In this document: piece by piece, positions 36,228 through 45,872 of the stretch
Layout of the letters: each line of letters begins with the position of its first letter
Position numbering within the stretch: position 1 is the first letter of the stretch
Assembly (NCBI RefSeq): GCF_026191915.1
Contig: NZ_JAIMBY010000001.1
Coordinates: forward strand, 124,001 to 188,000
DNA length: 64,000 bases
DNA from: Acidiphilium sp. PA
GTDB lineage: Bacteria; Pseudomonadota; Alphaproteobacteria; Acetobacterales; Acetobacteraceae
Reading direction: 5' to 3'
Notes under the pieces: generated by a model
Databases searched by the model: none
What the model was told of the DNA's origin: nothing
Seen by the model: the letters and a program-made list of their open reading frames with translations, nothing else
Made by a program: the position numbers and the translations under genes

Positions 36228-36568
36228 TGACCCGCACCCTCACGATCGACATCATCATCCGCGCTATCGATGGCATCAAACGGCCCGACCTCGATCGATG
36301 GATCGAAAACCAGTGGGTCCGCCCGGACGCCGCCCCGACCGGCTACGTCTTCACCGAAATCGACCTCGCGCGCGTCCGCCTGATCCATGAGCTGGTCCAC
36401 GAGTTCCAGGTCAACGAAGACACCATGCCGATCGTGCTCGGCCTGCTCGACCAGATCTACGATCTGCGCCGCCGCCTGCACCAGCTCGGCGATGCGATCG
36501 GTCAAACCGCATCGCCGGATATCCGCGCCGAAATGATCGCCCGGCTGACCGGCGGCGAGGCCGCGTAA
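36224..36568 (+). CDS. cbpM: Chaperone modulator CbpM
   Basis: CbpM binds the J-domain of CbpA and inhibits it. The 114-residue protein matches the family in length and form: an N-terminal winged-helix MerR-like region (VFTEIDLARVRLIHELVHEFQVNEDTMPIVLGLLDQIYDLRRRLHQL) and a helical C-terminus. The start ATG overlaps the cbpA stop by 4 bases. Confidence 0.9.
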   Translation: MMTRTLTIDIIIRAIDGIKRPDLDRWIENQWVRPDAAPTGYVFTEIDLARVRLIHELVHEFQVNEDTMPIVLGLLDQIYDLRRRLHQLGDAIGQTASPDIRAEMIARLTGGEAA

Positions 36569-36574
36569 CCCGCC

Positions 36575-37312
36575 CTACGCCTCGACGTGCAACTCCCCGA
36601 GATAAGCCTCGCGGATCGCGGGATTCGCCGCCAGTTCCGCCGCCGGGCCCGCCAGCACCACCCGCCCGGTCTGCAGCACATACCCCCGATCGGCGATCTG
36701 CAGCGCCATGTTGGCGTTCTGTTCGACCATGAAAATCGCCACACCCTGGCGGTTGATCGTCTGAATGATCCCGAACACGACCTCCACGAACCGCGGCGAC
36801 AGGCCCATCGAGGGCTCATCCATGCAGATCAGCCGCGGCCTTGCCATCAGCGCCCGGCCGATCGCCACCATCTGCTGCTCCCCGCCCGAAAGCGTGCCGG
36901 CCAGCTGCCCCCGCCGCTCCTTCACGCGCGGGAACAATTCATAAACCCGCTCCAGATCGGCCTCGAACTCTGCCCCGCGTTTTTGGGTGTAGGCGCCCAT
37001 TTCCAGATTTTCGAACACGGTCATGCGCGGAAACAGCCGCCGCGCCTCGAGCACAGGGGCGATCCCGCGCTTGACCCGCCCGGCGGTGCTCAAACGGTTG
37101 ATGACATCGCCACGATAGCGCACCTCGCCCGCGGTCGGCGTCACCGTCCCCATGATCGTCTTCATCGTCGTCGACTTGCCGCTGGCATTGCCGCCGAGCA
37201 GCACGATTATATCCGTGCTGCTCATGGTGTAATCGACCCCCTTGAGCACATGCAGATCGCCGTAATGCGTGTTCACCGCATCGAATTCGAGCAACGGGGC
37301 ATCGTCACGCAT
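36575..37312 (-). CDS. livF: ABC transporter ATP-binding protein, LivF type
   Basis: One of two ATPases of a branched-chain amino acid/amide (HAAT family) importer. The 245-residue protein contains LLGGNASGKSTTMKTI (Walker A, with Ala-Ser in place of the common Gly-Ala), LSGGEQQMVAIGRALMARPRLICMDEPSMGLSP (signature plus Walker B) and the LivF-typical AYTQKRG and EAYLGE ending. It overlaps the upstream fusion gene by 8 bases and is the last gene of the operon. Confidence 0.92.
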   Translation of the reverse strand: MRDDAPLLEFDAVNTHYGDLHVLKGVDYTMSSTDIIVLLGGNASGKSTTMKTIMGTVTPTAGEVRYRGDVINRLSTAGRVKRGIAPVLEARRLFPRMTVFENLEMGAYTQKRGAEFEADLERVYELFPRVKERRGQLAGTLSGGEQQMVAIGRALMARPRLICMDEPSMGLSPRFVEVVFGIIQTINRQGVAIFMVEQNANMALQIADRGYVLQTGRVVLAGPAAELAANPAIREAYLGELHVEA

Positions 37313-39287
37313 TGACCGCGCCCCGGCCGATATACGCCTCGATCACCGCCTCGTCGCGCCGGACCACATCCGCCGGTCCCTCCGCCAGCTTCTCGCCGTA
37401 ATCGAGCACGATCACGTTGTCCGCCAGCCGCGTGACCACATCGAGCTTGTGCTCCACCAGCAGCACCGTCAGGCCCAGATCGCGAAACCCGGCGATCTGC
37501 TCGGCGAGTTCGAGGCTTTCGGCCGGATTCATCCCCGCCGTCGGCTCATCGAGCATCAGCAGCCGCGGCCTCGTCGCCAGCGCGCGCGCAATCTCGACCC
37601 GCCGCCGATTGGCATAAGACAGCTGGGCCACCCCCTGATCGATGCGGGGGATCAACCGGTTGCCGAACATCGCGAGCAGCTCCAGCACGAACTCGCGGGC
37701 TTCGCGCTCTTCGGCCCGCACGCCCCCAAGCCCCAGCACGATCCCGCCCGGTCCCGATTTCAGATGCGTATGCTGCCCGATCAGCACGTTCTCCATCACC
37801 GTCAGATTGGGAAACAAACGGATGTTCTGAAACGTCCGCGCCACGCCATGACGCAGGATCTGATCCGGCCGCAGGCCGATCAGCTGATGCCCGGCAAAAT
37901 CGATCGAGCCGGCCGCGGGCGTCACCAGCCCGGTAATGCTGTTGAACAAGGTCGATTTGCCGCTGCCGTTCGGCCCGATCACCGCAACGATGCCCCCGGC
38001 CGGCACATCGAGCGAGATCGATTTCAGCGCGGTCAGCCCGCCGAATTTCACCGTCAGGTCCCGCACCGCCAAGGCCGCCGGCGCGCCCGCGGTCGTGGCC
38101 TGCGCGCAGGCCCGGCTCAACCGCTCGACCGCCGGCAGCGCCCCGCGCGAGACCGCCGCATCCTGCTGGGCAAAACTCAACCGCACCTCGTTGCGGCTGG
38201 CCGGCACGATGCCGTCCCGCCGATACAGCATCATGGTCACCAGAATGATGCCAAAGATCAGTTCGGACGCCGATGTCAGTTCAAGGTTGGACAGAAACGG
38301 CGAATGCACGGCATTGCCCAGCGCCTGCACCAGCGCGCTGAGTTCCGGCAGAAACCACGCCTGCAACAACTGCAGCAGCACGGCGCCGATGATCGCACCC
38401 CACACGCTGCCGAGACCGCCGAGCACGATCATCACCAACACCATGATCGACACCGGCAGGTCGAACATATCCGGTGTCGCGGTCTGCAGCTTCGCGATGT
38501 AGAACGTGCCCGTCAGCCCCGCGAAACCCGCCCCCATCGCAAACGCCAGCAGCTTCAGCCGCGTCGTATGGATCCCCATGGCGCCGGCCGCAATCTCATC
38601 CTCGCGAATCGCCATCCAGGCCCGGCCGATCCGCGATGGCTTCAGCCGCAGGCTGATGAACAGCAGGAGCAGCACGATGCCGAGCCCGACGTAGTAATAT
38701 GGCGTCGAATTGATCCCGAAACTGTGGCCGAACACCGAAGGCGGCGCCACGCCGTTCAGCCCCTCCGCGCCATTGGTCAGCGAAGACCAGTTGCGCACCA
38801 CGATCGGCACGATCTCCCCGAAGCCCAGCGTAACGATCGCCAGATAATCGCCCTTCAGCCGCAACGTCGGCGCCCCGAACGCGACACCGAACCCCGCCGC
38901 GATCATCGCCGAGACCGGCAGCATCACCCAGAACGGCACCGTGAAATGCACCGTGGCCGCCGCACCGACACCCAGTTTCGCAACGAACCCGATCGCGGCA
39001 AGCGGTGCCCACGCGCTGCTCCACGCCGGGTGCAGCTGATACGAGTTCAAAATGCCATAGGCATAAGCCCCGATCGCGAAAAACGCCGCGTAACCGAGAT
39101 CGAGCAACCCCGTGAAACCGACCACGATATTGAGCCCGAGCGCCAGAGCGGCATAAGCGGCACAATTCGCCGCGATATCGATATTGGCCTGCCCGGTATC
39201 GAGAAACGGAAACACCAGCAGAAACGCCAGCACCACCAGAAAAACCATCTGCCTGGTCCGCGGCGACAGCGCGGCGAACCGCTTCAT
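37305..39287 (-). CDS. ABC transporter permease-ATPase fusion (LivM-LivG)
   Basis: A 660-residue fusion. Residues 1 to about 320 form the LivM permease with about nine spans (VVGFTGLLDLGYAAFFAIGAY, GDYLAIVTLGFGEIVPI, GGLGSVWGAIIGAVLLQLL). Residues about 400-655 form the LivG ATPase (VIGPNGSGKSTLFNSITG; LMLDEPTAGMNPAES). Fusions of this kind are known in alphaproteobacteria. The linker (about 345-400) has no domain I recognise. The ATGA overlap with livH upstream and the 8-base overlap with livF show tight coupling. Confidence 0.92.
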   Translation of the reverse strand: MKRFAALSPRTRQMVFLVVLAFLLVFPFLDTGQANIDIAANCAAYAALALGLNIVVGFTGLLDLGYAAFFAIGAYAYGILNSYQLHPAWSSAWAPLAAIGFVAKLGVGAAATVHFTVPFWVMLPVSAMIAAGFGVAFGAPTLRLKGDYLAIVTLGFGEIVPIVVRNWSSLTNGAEGLNGVAPPSVFGHSFGINSTPYYYVGLGIVLLLLFISLRLKPSRIGRAWMAIREDEIAAGAMGIHTTRLKLLAFAMGAGFAGLTGTFYIAKLQTATPDMFDLPVSIMVLVMIVLGGLGSVWGAIIGAVLLQLLQAWFLPELSALVQALGNAVHSPFLSNLELTSASELIFGIILVTMMLYRRDGIVPASRNEVRLSFAQQDAAVSRGALPAVERLSRACAQATTAGAPAALAVRDLTVKFGGLTALKSISLDVPAGGIVAVIGPNGSGKSTLFNSITGLVTPAAGSIDFAGHQLIGLRPDQILRHGVARTFQNIRLFPNLTVMENVLIGQHTHLKSGPGGIVLGLGGVRAEEREAREFVLELLAMFGNRLIPRIDQGVAQLSYANRRRVEIARALATRPRLLMLDEPTAGMNPAESLELAEQIAGFRDLGLTVLLVEHKLDVVTRLADNVIVLDYGEKLAEGPADVVRRDEAVIEAYIGRGAVNA

Positions 39288-40213
39288 GACCGGTTCGGTG
39301 CCAGCATGCCGAGCAACCCGGCCGGGCGAAACACCAGCGTGCCGATCAGGATCGAAAAAATGATCACATCCGCCCAGCGCGCCGCGATATACTGGCTGCC
39401 GAGGGTTTCGATCAGCCCGATCACAATACCGCCCAGCATCGCCCCCGGCACGTTGCCGATCCCCCCGAGCACGGCGGCGGTAAAGGCGCGCAGACCCGCC
39501 GTATACCCGATGCTGTATTGCGCGAAATTATAGTAGAGCCCGAAAATCATGCCCGCCGCGCCGGCCAGCGCGGAGCCGGCGAAAAACGCGATCATCACCA
39601 CATGATCGACGTCCACGCCCATCATCCGCGCCGCCTCGGCATCCTGCGCCACGGCCCGCATCGCCTTGCCGAGCCTGGTGCGTTTCACGAACAGATTAAG
39701 CCCGACCATCAGCGCCGCCGAGACGATCCAGATCAGAATTTCCTTCAGCCGGATCACCACGCCGCCGACATGATAGCTCGCCGCCGGCATCGGATCGGGA
39801 AAATTGATCGCCTGCGCATTGGTGGCCAGCAGGACCAGATTGAACAGGATATACGAGACCCCGATGGTCGTGATCATCGCCATCGGCCCTTTGACATTGC
39901 GCATCGGCCGCAGCGTGTATCGCTCGATCATCACGCCCAGCGCCCCCGAGGCCACCATGGTCACCACCAGCGCCACCAGCAGCACCAGCACCAGCGGCGC
40001 ACCGTGCAGAACCACCGACTGTCCCTGAAGCCCGAACGCCTGCAGCACCACGAGCGCCACGAACGCGCCCACCATGAACACGCTGAAATGGGCGAAGTTG
40101 ATCAGTTCCAGAATGCCATAAACCAGCGTGAATCCCAGGGCGAGCAGCGCATAAACCGCCCCGAGACTGACACCATTGACGATCTGCTGCAGAAAAATCG
40201 CAGAACCGGTCAT
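39284..40213 (-). CDS. livH: ABC transporter permease, LivH type
   Basis: Inner-membrane permease of the same importer. The 309-residue protein has about eight spans and the family motifs QQIVNGVSLGAVYALLALGFTLVYG, LRPMRNVKGPMAMITTIGVSY and GLRAFTAAVLGGIGNVPGAMLGG (EAA-like cytoplasmic loop). It follows the binding-protein gene by 8 bases and overlaps the permease-ATPase fusion by 4. Confidence 0.94.
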   Translation of the reverse strand: MTGSAIFLQQIVNGVSLGAVYALLALGFTLVYGILELINFAHFSVFMVGAFVALVVLQAFGLQGQSVVLHGAPLVLVLLVALVVTMVASGALGVMIERYTLRPMRNVKGPMAMITTIGVSYILFNLVLLATNAQAINFPDPMPAASYHVGGVVIRLKEILIWIVSAALMVGLNLFVKRTRLGKAMRAVAQDAEAARMMGVDVDHVVMIAFFAGSALAGAAGMIFGLYYNFAQYSIGYTAGLRAFTAAVLGGIGNVPGAMLGGIVIGLIETLGSQYIAARWADVIIFSILIGTLVFRPAGLLGMLAPNRS

Positions 40214-40221
40214 GGTCCGGC

Positions 40222-41466
40222 CTAGCTCTGCGGCGCCACCCCGATATAGACGGTCTGTTTGTCCATATCCGCCAAAGGTGCTGATTTGTCCTGCTTGAAC
40301 TGGAACACGGCGACCACGCGGGTGCTCAGATCGCCATATTTGTCGAACGAGATCGGCCCTTGCAGCCCGTTGATCTTCACCGTCTGGACCGCATTGCGCA
40401 CATTCGCCGCGGTCAGCGGCTTGCCGCTCCTGATCACCGCCTTGATCGCGGCAATCGCGACCAGGGCCGCGTCGTACGATGTGATGGCATAATCATCCGG
40501 CTGGACGCCGTATGTCTTCGCATAGAGCGCCACCCAGCTCGCGAGCTTCGGATCGTCGACGACATGCGGCGAGGCATTGGTGGCATACCAGCCTTCGGCC
40601 GCCGGAAATCCTGCCGCGGTCATCATCTCCGGGCTCAAAATCCCGTCGCCGCCGCCCTTCTTGATGCCCGGCACGATCTGGTAGGATTGTTTCACGAGCT
40701 TGACCGCGGCCTGCATGGTGCCGCCGTAGTACAGCGACGCTGCGTTGGTCGCCTTGATCTTGGTCAGAACCGCGGAATAGTCGGCGGCCTTCGGGTCGAG
40801 CCGGTCGCGGCCGAGCACTTTGATGCCCTTGACCTTCGCCTGCGCCGCGAAGGCATCGGCCAGGCCAACGCCATAGGCACCGCTGTCGTCGAGCACGTAA
40901 ACGCTCGGCACCTTCAGGGTCTCGGCGTAGAAATTCGCCATATTCGGCCCCTGATAGGCGTCCGTCGTCACCGTGCGGAAATAGATCGGCTTGCCACCCG
41001 GCACGAATTCGCCGGCAAATTGCGGGTCGGTCAGGGCGGGTGCCGTGGAGCTCGGCGTAATCGTCGCCAGATCAGCCATCGACAGGATCGGCGCCATCGC
41101 CTTGCCCGAACCGCTCATTTCGGGGCCGACGTTGGCCAGAACCGATTTATCGCCGGCCAGTTTGCGGGCGTTGGTCGCGGCCTGCGCCGGATCATACTGC
41201 CCGGCCGTGGCCGTCGCATTGTTCAACACCATCGGCTCGAGCGTGACGCCCTTCAATTCGCCGCTCGAATTGGCCAGTTTGATGGCAAGCAGCGCCCCGT
41301 TCAGAATCAGATGCGCGGCCTCGGCATCGGCGCCGGTCAACGGCAAGGTGATCCCGATGCGATAAACCTTGTCGGAAGCAAAGGCCCCGGGCGCTCCGGC
41401 AGTGATCAAAGCGGCGGTCGCGGCGGTCGCGGCGGTGCCGCGCAACGCATGGCGTCGAGAAATCAT
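40222..41466 (-). CDS. ABC transporter periplasmic substrate-binding protein (Leu/Ile/Val/amide type)
   Basis: Periplasmic receptor of the importer. The 414-residue protein starts with a signal sequence of Tat-like appearance (ISRRHALRGTAATAATAALI, then an Ala-rich cleavage region ending AFASD). The Peripla_BP_6 core follows: YRIGITLPLTGADAEAA, VLANVGPEMSGSGKAM and VPSVYVLDDSGAYGVGLADAF. The ligand could be a branched-chain amino acid, urea, amide or aromatic acid; sequence alone does not decide. ATG 41466 is preferred over TTG 41478. It is the first gene of the operon, divergent from a LysE exporter. Confidence 0.88.
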   Translation of the reverse strand: MISRRHALRGTAATAATAALITAGAPGAFASDKVYRIGITLPLTGADAEAAHLILNGALLAIKLANSSGELKGVTLEPMVLNNATATAGQYDPAQAATNARKLAGDKSVLANVGPEMSGSGKAMAPILSMADLATITPSSTAPALTDPQFAGEFVPGGKPIYFRTVTTDAYQGPNMANFYAETLKVPSVYVLDDSGAYGVGLADAFAAQAKVKGIKVLGRDRLDPKAADYSAVLTKIKATNAASLYYGGTMQAAVKLVKQSYQIVPGIKKGGGDGILSPEMMTAAGFPAAEGWYATNASPHVVDDPKLASWVALYAKTYGVQPDDYAITSYDAALVAIAAIKAVIRSGKPLTAANVRNAVQTVKINGLQGPISFDKYGDLSTRVVAVFQFKQDKSAPLADMDKQTVYIGVAPQS

Positions 41467-41661
41467 CAGAAGCCCCAATCATATTGTTTTTGTGTTACGA
41501 AATCGTGAGCAGACTAGCGGGGCTGACACGGAACGCAAGAAGATTTTATCACCGCCCGGGCGCAGCGGGATGATACCCCGTCAACACGACGGCATACGCA
41601 ATTTTACGTATACGGCCGGCCTGCGCGGTGCCGGCACACCGGCCGCGAGGAGATCAATGGA

Positions 41662-42279
41662 ATGCCCGATGTCCATCTGTTCGCCGCCTTCGTGGCAACC
41701 GTCACGCTGCTGATGCTGCTGCCCGGCCCGAACGTCGGGCTGATCGTGGCAAACACCGTGCGCCACGGCACCGGCCATGGCCTGCTCACCATCGCCGGCA
41801 CCACCACTGCCATGGCGGTGCAACTCGCATTCACAGCGCTCGGCCTCGCCTCCCTGCTCGGTCACGCCGGTCTCTGGTTCGGCTGGATCAGATGGATCGG
41901 CGTCGCGTATCTGATCTATCTCGGCCTCAAATCCTGGCGCGCGGCGCCCTCCGCCCGGCAAGGCGCGAGCCTGCCGCCCGCTTCACCCCGCGGTGTGCTG
42001 GCCAAGGCATTCCTGGTCTCGCTGACCAACCCCAAGACGCTGTTCTTCTATGGCGCTCTGCTGCCGCAGTTCATCAGCCCCGCCGGACATTTCGCAGAGC
42101 AGATGACCCTCCTGGCGATCACCTGCGTCACGATCGCCCTGATCGTCGATACCGGCTGGTGCCTGCTGGCCGGCAGACTGCGCGGCCATATCGGCGGCCG
42201 TCTGGCAAACCGGATCGGCGGTTCCGTACTGATCGGCGCCGCCCTGGGCCTCGCCCTCGCGCGCGGCGCCAAATCCTGA
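41662..42279 (+). CDS. LysE-family amino acid exporter
   Basis: A six-span exporter of amino acids or derivatives. The 205-residue protein has the LysE/RhtB motifs MLLPGPNVGLIVANTVRHGTGHGLLTIAG, IRWIGVAYLIYLGLKSW and FLVSLTNPKTLFFYGALLPQF. It is divergent from the importer operon, with 195 bases between them. Confidence 0.9.
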   Translation: MPDVHLFAAFVATVTLLMLLPGPNVGLIVANTVRHGTGHGLLTIAGTTTAMAVQLAFTALGLASLLGHAGLWFGWIRWIGVAYLIYLGLKSWRAAPSARQGASLPPASPRGVLAKAFLVSLTNPKTLFFYGALLPQFISPAGHFAEQMTLLAITCVTIALIVDTGWCLLAGRLRGHIGGRLANRIGGSVLIGAALGLALARGAKS

Positions 42280-42307
42280 CCGGAGTCCCGATCGTCATTA
42301 TCACGGT

Positions 42308-43669
42308 TTGGTGATTTTTATAACGGTGCCACGGGGCAAGGCCTATCTCCGTCTGGATGACAAAACGCCGCTCCATGGCACGTGCGCCCGGTTCATGATG
42401 CTGACCGCGCTCATCTCCGGCACGCCGGATGCCGAGATCGATCCGCCGCACGGCATCATCGGCTGTCCGTGGTGCGGGCTGGTGCAGCGGCTTCCCGAAA
42501 TCACCGGGCGCGGCGTCATCCATTGCCGGCGTTGCGATGCGCCGCTCGAACGCACCGCGGGCCGCAGTATCGATGCGGCGCTGGCATGCGCGATCACCAT
42601 GATGGTCCTGCTCATCCCCGCGATCGTCATGCCATTGATGCAGGTGTCGATCCTCGGCGCCGTCAATCAAAGCACGGTGGGCGCAGGCGTCGCCGGAATC
42701 TGGCACCAGGGCTGGCCGCTCATGGCACTGGTCGTGGGGGCAGAGCTGATCGCCGTGCCGCTGGTCCGCTTCGGTCTGCTCACGATCGTCCTGCTCATCC
42801 TCCGCCTGGGCCGACGCCCGCATTGGCTGGGACGCGCGTTCCGGATCACTGAACGGCTCGACGAATGGGCGACGCTCGATGTCTTTCTGATCGGCTGCGT
42901 CATCGGCTATTCCCGGGTCGAACCGTTCCTGCCCGTCCATATCGGACCGGGCGGATGGTGCGTTCTGGCCGCCGCTTTCATGACCATGATCACCCGCGCC
43001 ACACTCGAGCGCCGCGCGATCTGGCGGATGATCGGGCCGGATGCCAGTGAAAGTTCCGTCCACGCCATCGCCTGCGGCGCCTGCGACCATATTGCGCCGG
43101 CGAGCGCCGAGGGTGAATGCTGTCCGCGCTGCAACGCGCATCTGTGGCGCCAGCGCCCCAACGCGACCATGCGCGCCTTCGCCTTCACGCTGGCCGGGTT
43201 CATCTTCTACCCGATCGCCTATCTGTTTCCGATGGAAATCGACGTCGAAGCCGGCAAGGCCCATGCCCATTCGATCATCAGCGGCATCATGCAGCTCCTG
43301 CAAGCCGGGCTCTGGCCGCTCGCCATGGTCATTTTCACCGCCAGCGTCGGCATCCCGCTGTTCAAGCTGTTCGGCATTTCCTGGATCATCCTGTCATCCT
43401 ATCAACATTCGACCAGCCGCCTCCGCCTGAAGGGCAAGCTTTACCGTATCATCGTCGCGGCCGGCCGATGGTCGCACATCGATGTGTACACCGTCGCGGT
43501 GTTCCTGCCGCTGATGCATCTGCCCGGCCTGCTCAGCGTCGATGTCGCAAAAGGCATGCCGGCATTTCTGGGTGTCGTCGTGCTGACCATGATGGCGGCA
43601 CGCGTGCTGGACCCGCGCCATATCTGGATCGCGGCGCACGAGTCGCCGAAATACGCCTATGACCGATAG
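42308..43669 (+). CDS. pqiA: Paraquat-inducible protein A-like membrane protein (PqiA/LetA family)
   Basis: An inner-membrane partner of an MCE protein in lipid transport between membranes. The protein has two PqiA units, each with a zinc-ribbon pair (CPWCG...CRRC; CGAC...CCPRC) followed by four membrane spans. The start is uncertain: the frame opens at a TTG (42308), and ATG 42395 is a shorter choice without a clear ribosome-binding site. It overlaps the pqiB-like gene by 11 bases. Confidence 0.9.
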   Translation: MVIFITVPRGKAYLRLDDKTPLHGTCARFMMLTALISGTPDAEIDPPHGIIGCPWCGLVQRLPEITGRGVIHCRRCDAPLERTAGRSIDAALACAITMMVLLIPAIVMPLMQVSILGAVNQSTVGAGVAGIWHQGWPLMALVVGAELIAVPLVRFGLLTIVLLILRLGRRPHWLGRAFRITERLDEWATLDVFLIGCVIGYSRVEPFLPVHIGPGGWCVLAAAFMTMITRATLERRAIWRMIGPDASESSVHAIACGACDHIAPASAEGECCPRCNAHLWRQRPNATMRAFAFTLAGFIFYPIAYLFPMEIDVEAGKAHAHSIISGIMQLLQAGLWPLAMVIFTASVGIPLFKLFGISWIILSSYQHSTSRLRLKGKLYRIIVAAGRWSHIDVYTVAVFLPLMHLPGLLSVDVAKGMPAFLGVVVLTMMAARVLDPRHIWIAAHESPKYAYDR

Positions 43670-45311
43670 ACAGGCAAAGCCGGAACCGCCGAAAGCCCGT
43701 TTCCGCGGCACAAGATGGCCGGGGTTGATCTGGGCGGTGCCGGTCGCGGCAGCCGGGATCGTCATCTGGCTCGGCCTCGAAGCGATCGCCAGGCGCGGCC
43801 CCGAAGTCACCGTCTCGTTCCCAACCTCGGGCGGCATCAAGGCCGGCTCGACAACCGTGAAATATCGCGGCGTCACCGTCGGCCATGTCGAAGCCGTCCG
43901 GCTCGACAAGACCCTCGACCGCATGAAGGTGTCGATGCAGTTCACCAGCGAGATGCAGCACCATCTCGGCAAGGGCACGAGGTTCTGGATCGCCGGCCGC
44001 AGCGTCAGTTTCAGCAATCTCGCCTCGCTGAAATCCGTCATCGCCGGCCCTTATATCGGCATCGCGCCGCGCCCCGGCCCCGTGGCCGATCATTTCACCG
44101 GGCTGACCCAGGCGCCGGTGATCGAAAGCGGGGACAAGGGCGAAACCATCACACTCACCGCCGCGCATACCGGCAATCTGTCCCGCGGTGCCGCGATCTA
44201 TTTCAACCATTTCAAGATCGGCAAGGTCCTGAGCGTGGCCATGCGCCCGGACGGCAAGACATTCGTCGTCACCGCCTTCATCGAACGCGGACGCGAAAAT
44301 CTGATCACCTCGGCAAGCCGCTTCTGGAACGCCGGCGGCGTTTCGCTCAGCAGCGGCGGGAACGGACCGAAGCTGATGCTGCAATCGATCCCGGCCCTCG
44401 TCTCCGGCGCGATCGGTGTGACAACGCCGGACGGTGGCCACCCGATCAACCCCGGCACGACATTTCACCTCTACGGCACGGCGTCCGCCGCCCGCGCGGC
44501 ACCCGGCCCGCACGCGGTTCCCTACCGCATCGTGCTGGCCGGCGGCCCGCACGGTCTGGCCAAAAACGCCAAGGTGACGCTCGAAGGTGCCGATGCCGGC
44601 GTCGTGACAAAAGTCGCCCTTCACTACGATACCGGCGCCGGCGCCCTGACCACCACCGTCCATGTGGCGCTCGAGCCGCGCGACATCCCGCTCGACCCGC
44701 CGGACCGCTGGAACCTCACCGATCCCGCGCCGCAAATGAACGCCATGCTGTCGTCGCTGATCGCGCACGGTCTGCGCGCCCACCGCGTGCAATCGACGCC
44801 GGTGATCGGCGCCCAGACCATCGCGCTCGACATCGTCAAGGCGGCGCCGAAAGCCGTCCTGAGCCTCGCGGGCACGCCCGGCGAACCGCCGACCATCCCC
44901 TCCACCAGCGCCACCTCGATCAATCAGATCATGGATCAGATCAGCGCAATTCTCGCCAATGTTCACGACGCGACCAGCCGGATCGCCGCCGTCAGCCGCT
45001 CGCCGCGCACCCGCCGCACGCTCGAACGGCTCGACCGGACAATCACGCATATCGATGCGATCACCCGCACCACCGATGCGCAACTGCCCGCCCTGCTGGC
45101 CGGTCTGCGCCGCACCACCAGGGCCGCAGACGCGTCCCTGCGCGCCGCCCGCGACGTGCTGGCACAACAGGGCACCGCGGCGAACACGCCAGAATCGGAA
45201 TCCCTGCCACACGCGCTCTATGAACTCACCCGCGCCGCGCAATCGCTGCGCGAATTGACCGACTATCTCTCGGGTCATCCGAATTCAATCATTCTCGGCA
45301 AAGGACGCTGA
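43659..45311 (+). CDS. pqiB: MCE-domain inter-membrane transport protein (PqiB-like)
   Basis: A 550-residue protein with one N-terminal span (PGLIWAVPVAAAGIVIWLGL) and three MCE domains (starting near residues 47, 160 and 285: VTVSFPTSGGIKAGSTTVKYRGVTVG; ITLTAAHTGNLSRGAAIYFNHFKIGKV; VPYRIVLAGGPHGLAKNAKVTLEGADAG). A coiled tail near the C-terminus (about 430-530) should help form the periplasm-spanning tunnel. Three MCE units match PqiB. It is flanked by pqiA and pqiC. Confidence 0.93.
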   Translation: MTDRQAKPEPPKARFRGTRWPGLIWAVPVAAAGIVIWLGLEAIARRGPEVTVSFPTSGGIKAGSTTVKYRGVTVGHVEAVRLDKTLDRMKVSMQFTSEMQHHLGKGTRFWIAGRSVSFSNLASLKSVIAGPYIGIAPRPGPVADHFTGLTQAPVIESGDKGETITLTAAHTGNLSRGAAIYFNHFKIGKVLSVAMRPDGKTFVVTAFIERGRENLITSASRFWNAGGVSLSSGGNGPKLMLQSIPALVSGAIGVTTPDGGHPINPGTTFHLYGTASAARAAPGPHAVPYRIVLAGGPHGLAKNAKVTLEGADAGVVTKVALHYDTGAGALTTTVHVALEPRDIPLDPPDRWNLTDPAPQMNAMLSSLIAHGLRAHRVQSTPVIGAQTIALDIVKAAPKAVLSLAGTPGEPPTIPSTSATSINQIMDQISAILANVHDATSRIAAVSRSPRTRRTLERLDRTITHIDAITRTTDAQLPALLAGLRRTTRAADASLRAARDVLAQQGTAANTPESESLPHALYELTRAAQSLRELTDYLSGHPNSIILGKGR

Positions 45312-45314
45312 ACG

Positions 45315-45872
45315 ATGAACCGATGGCTCTGCCTGACCGGCATTGCACTGTTGCTGGACGGCTGCGCCACGACGCCGACCACCTACCTCACCCTGGCACC
45401 CACAACCGGTCCCACCGTCTCGATCGCCTCGCCCCCGCTCGCCGTCGCCAAAGTCATGATGCCCGCCGCGATCGACCGGCTCTACCTGACCAGCGCGACC
45501 GGCCCCACCACGCTGCATGTCGCCGATCACGCGCGCTGGGCTGCACCGCTCGGCGGCGAGGCGCAGAACACGCTGGCCGACGATCTGGCGCAACGCCTGC
45601 CTGGCACGACCGTGCTCCACCCCGGCGATCCCGCGCCACCGGGCGGCGCGCGGCTGATTGCGGTCAACGTGACCCGGTTTCTGCCCGACCCCAGCCACGT
45701 CGTGCTGAACGCGGATTGGCGGGTCACGGCGCGCGATCATCATCGGGTGCTCGCGACCGGACGCGACCACATCGTGATCCCCTCTGCCGCCACACCTGCC
45801 GCCCGCGCCAGCGCCATGAGCGCAGCACTGGGCCGCCTCGCCGATCGCATCATCGCCCGTCTCGACCGCTGA
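45315..45872 (+). CDS. pqiC: ABC-type transport auxiliary lipoprotein, PqiC family
   Basis: The outer-membrane lipoprotein component of the Pqi system. The 185-residue product has a lipoprotein signal with lipobox LLDGC (Cys near residue 17), a TYLTLAP segment and the family's conserved core (PPLAVAKVMMPAAIDRLYL). It begins 3 bases after pqiB. Its last 23 bases overlap the end of the convergent TPR/ATP-grasp gene. Confidence 0.9.
   Translation: MNRWLCLTGIALLLDGCATTPTTYLTLAPTTGPTVSIASPPLAVAKVMMPAAIDRLYLTSATGPTTLHVADHARWAAPLGGEAQNTLADDLAQRLPGTTVLHPGDPAPPGGARLIAVNVTRFLPDPSHVVLNADWRVTARDHHRVLATGRDHIVIPSAATPAARASAMSAALGRLADRIIARLDR

Noticed and set aside
37269-39533. 754-codon plus-strand frame opposite the LivM-LivG fusion
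   Set aside because: Arg/Gln/His-rich shadow typical of high-GC antisense frames; the minus strand has clear ABC motifs.
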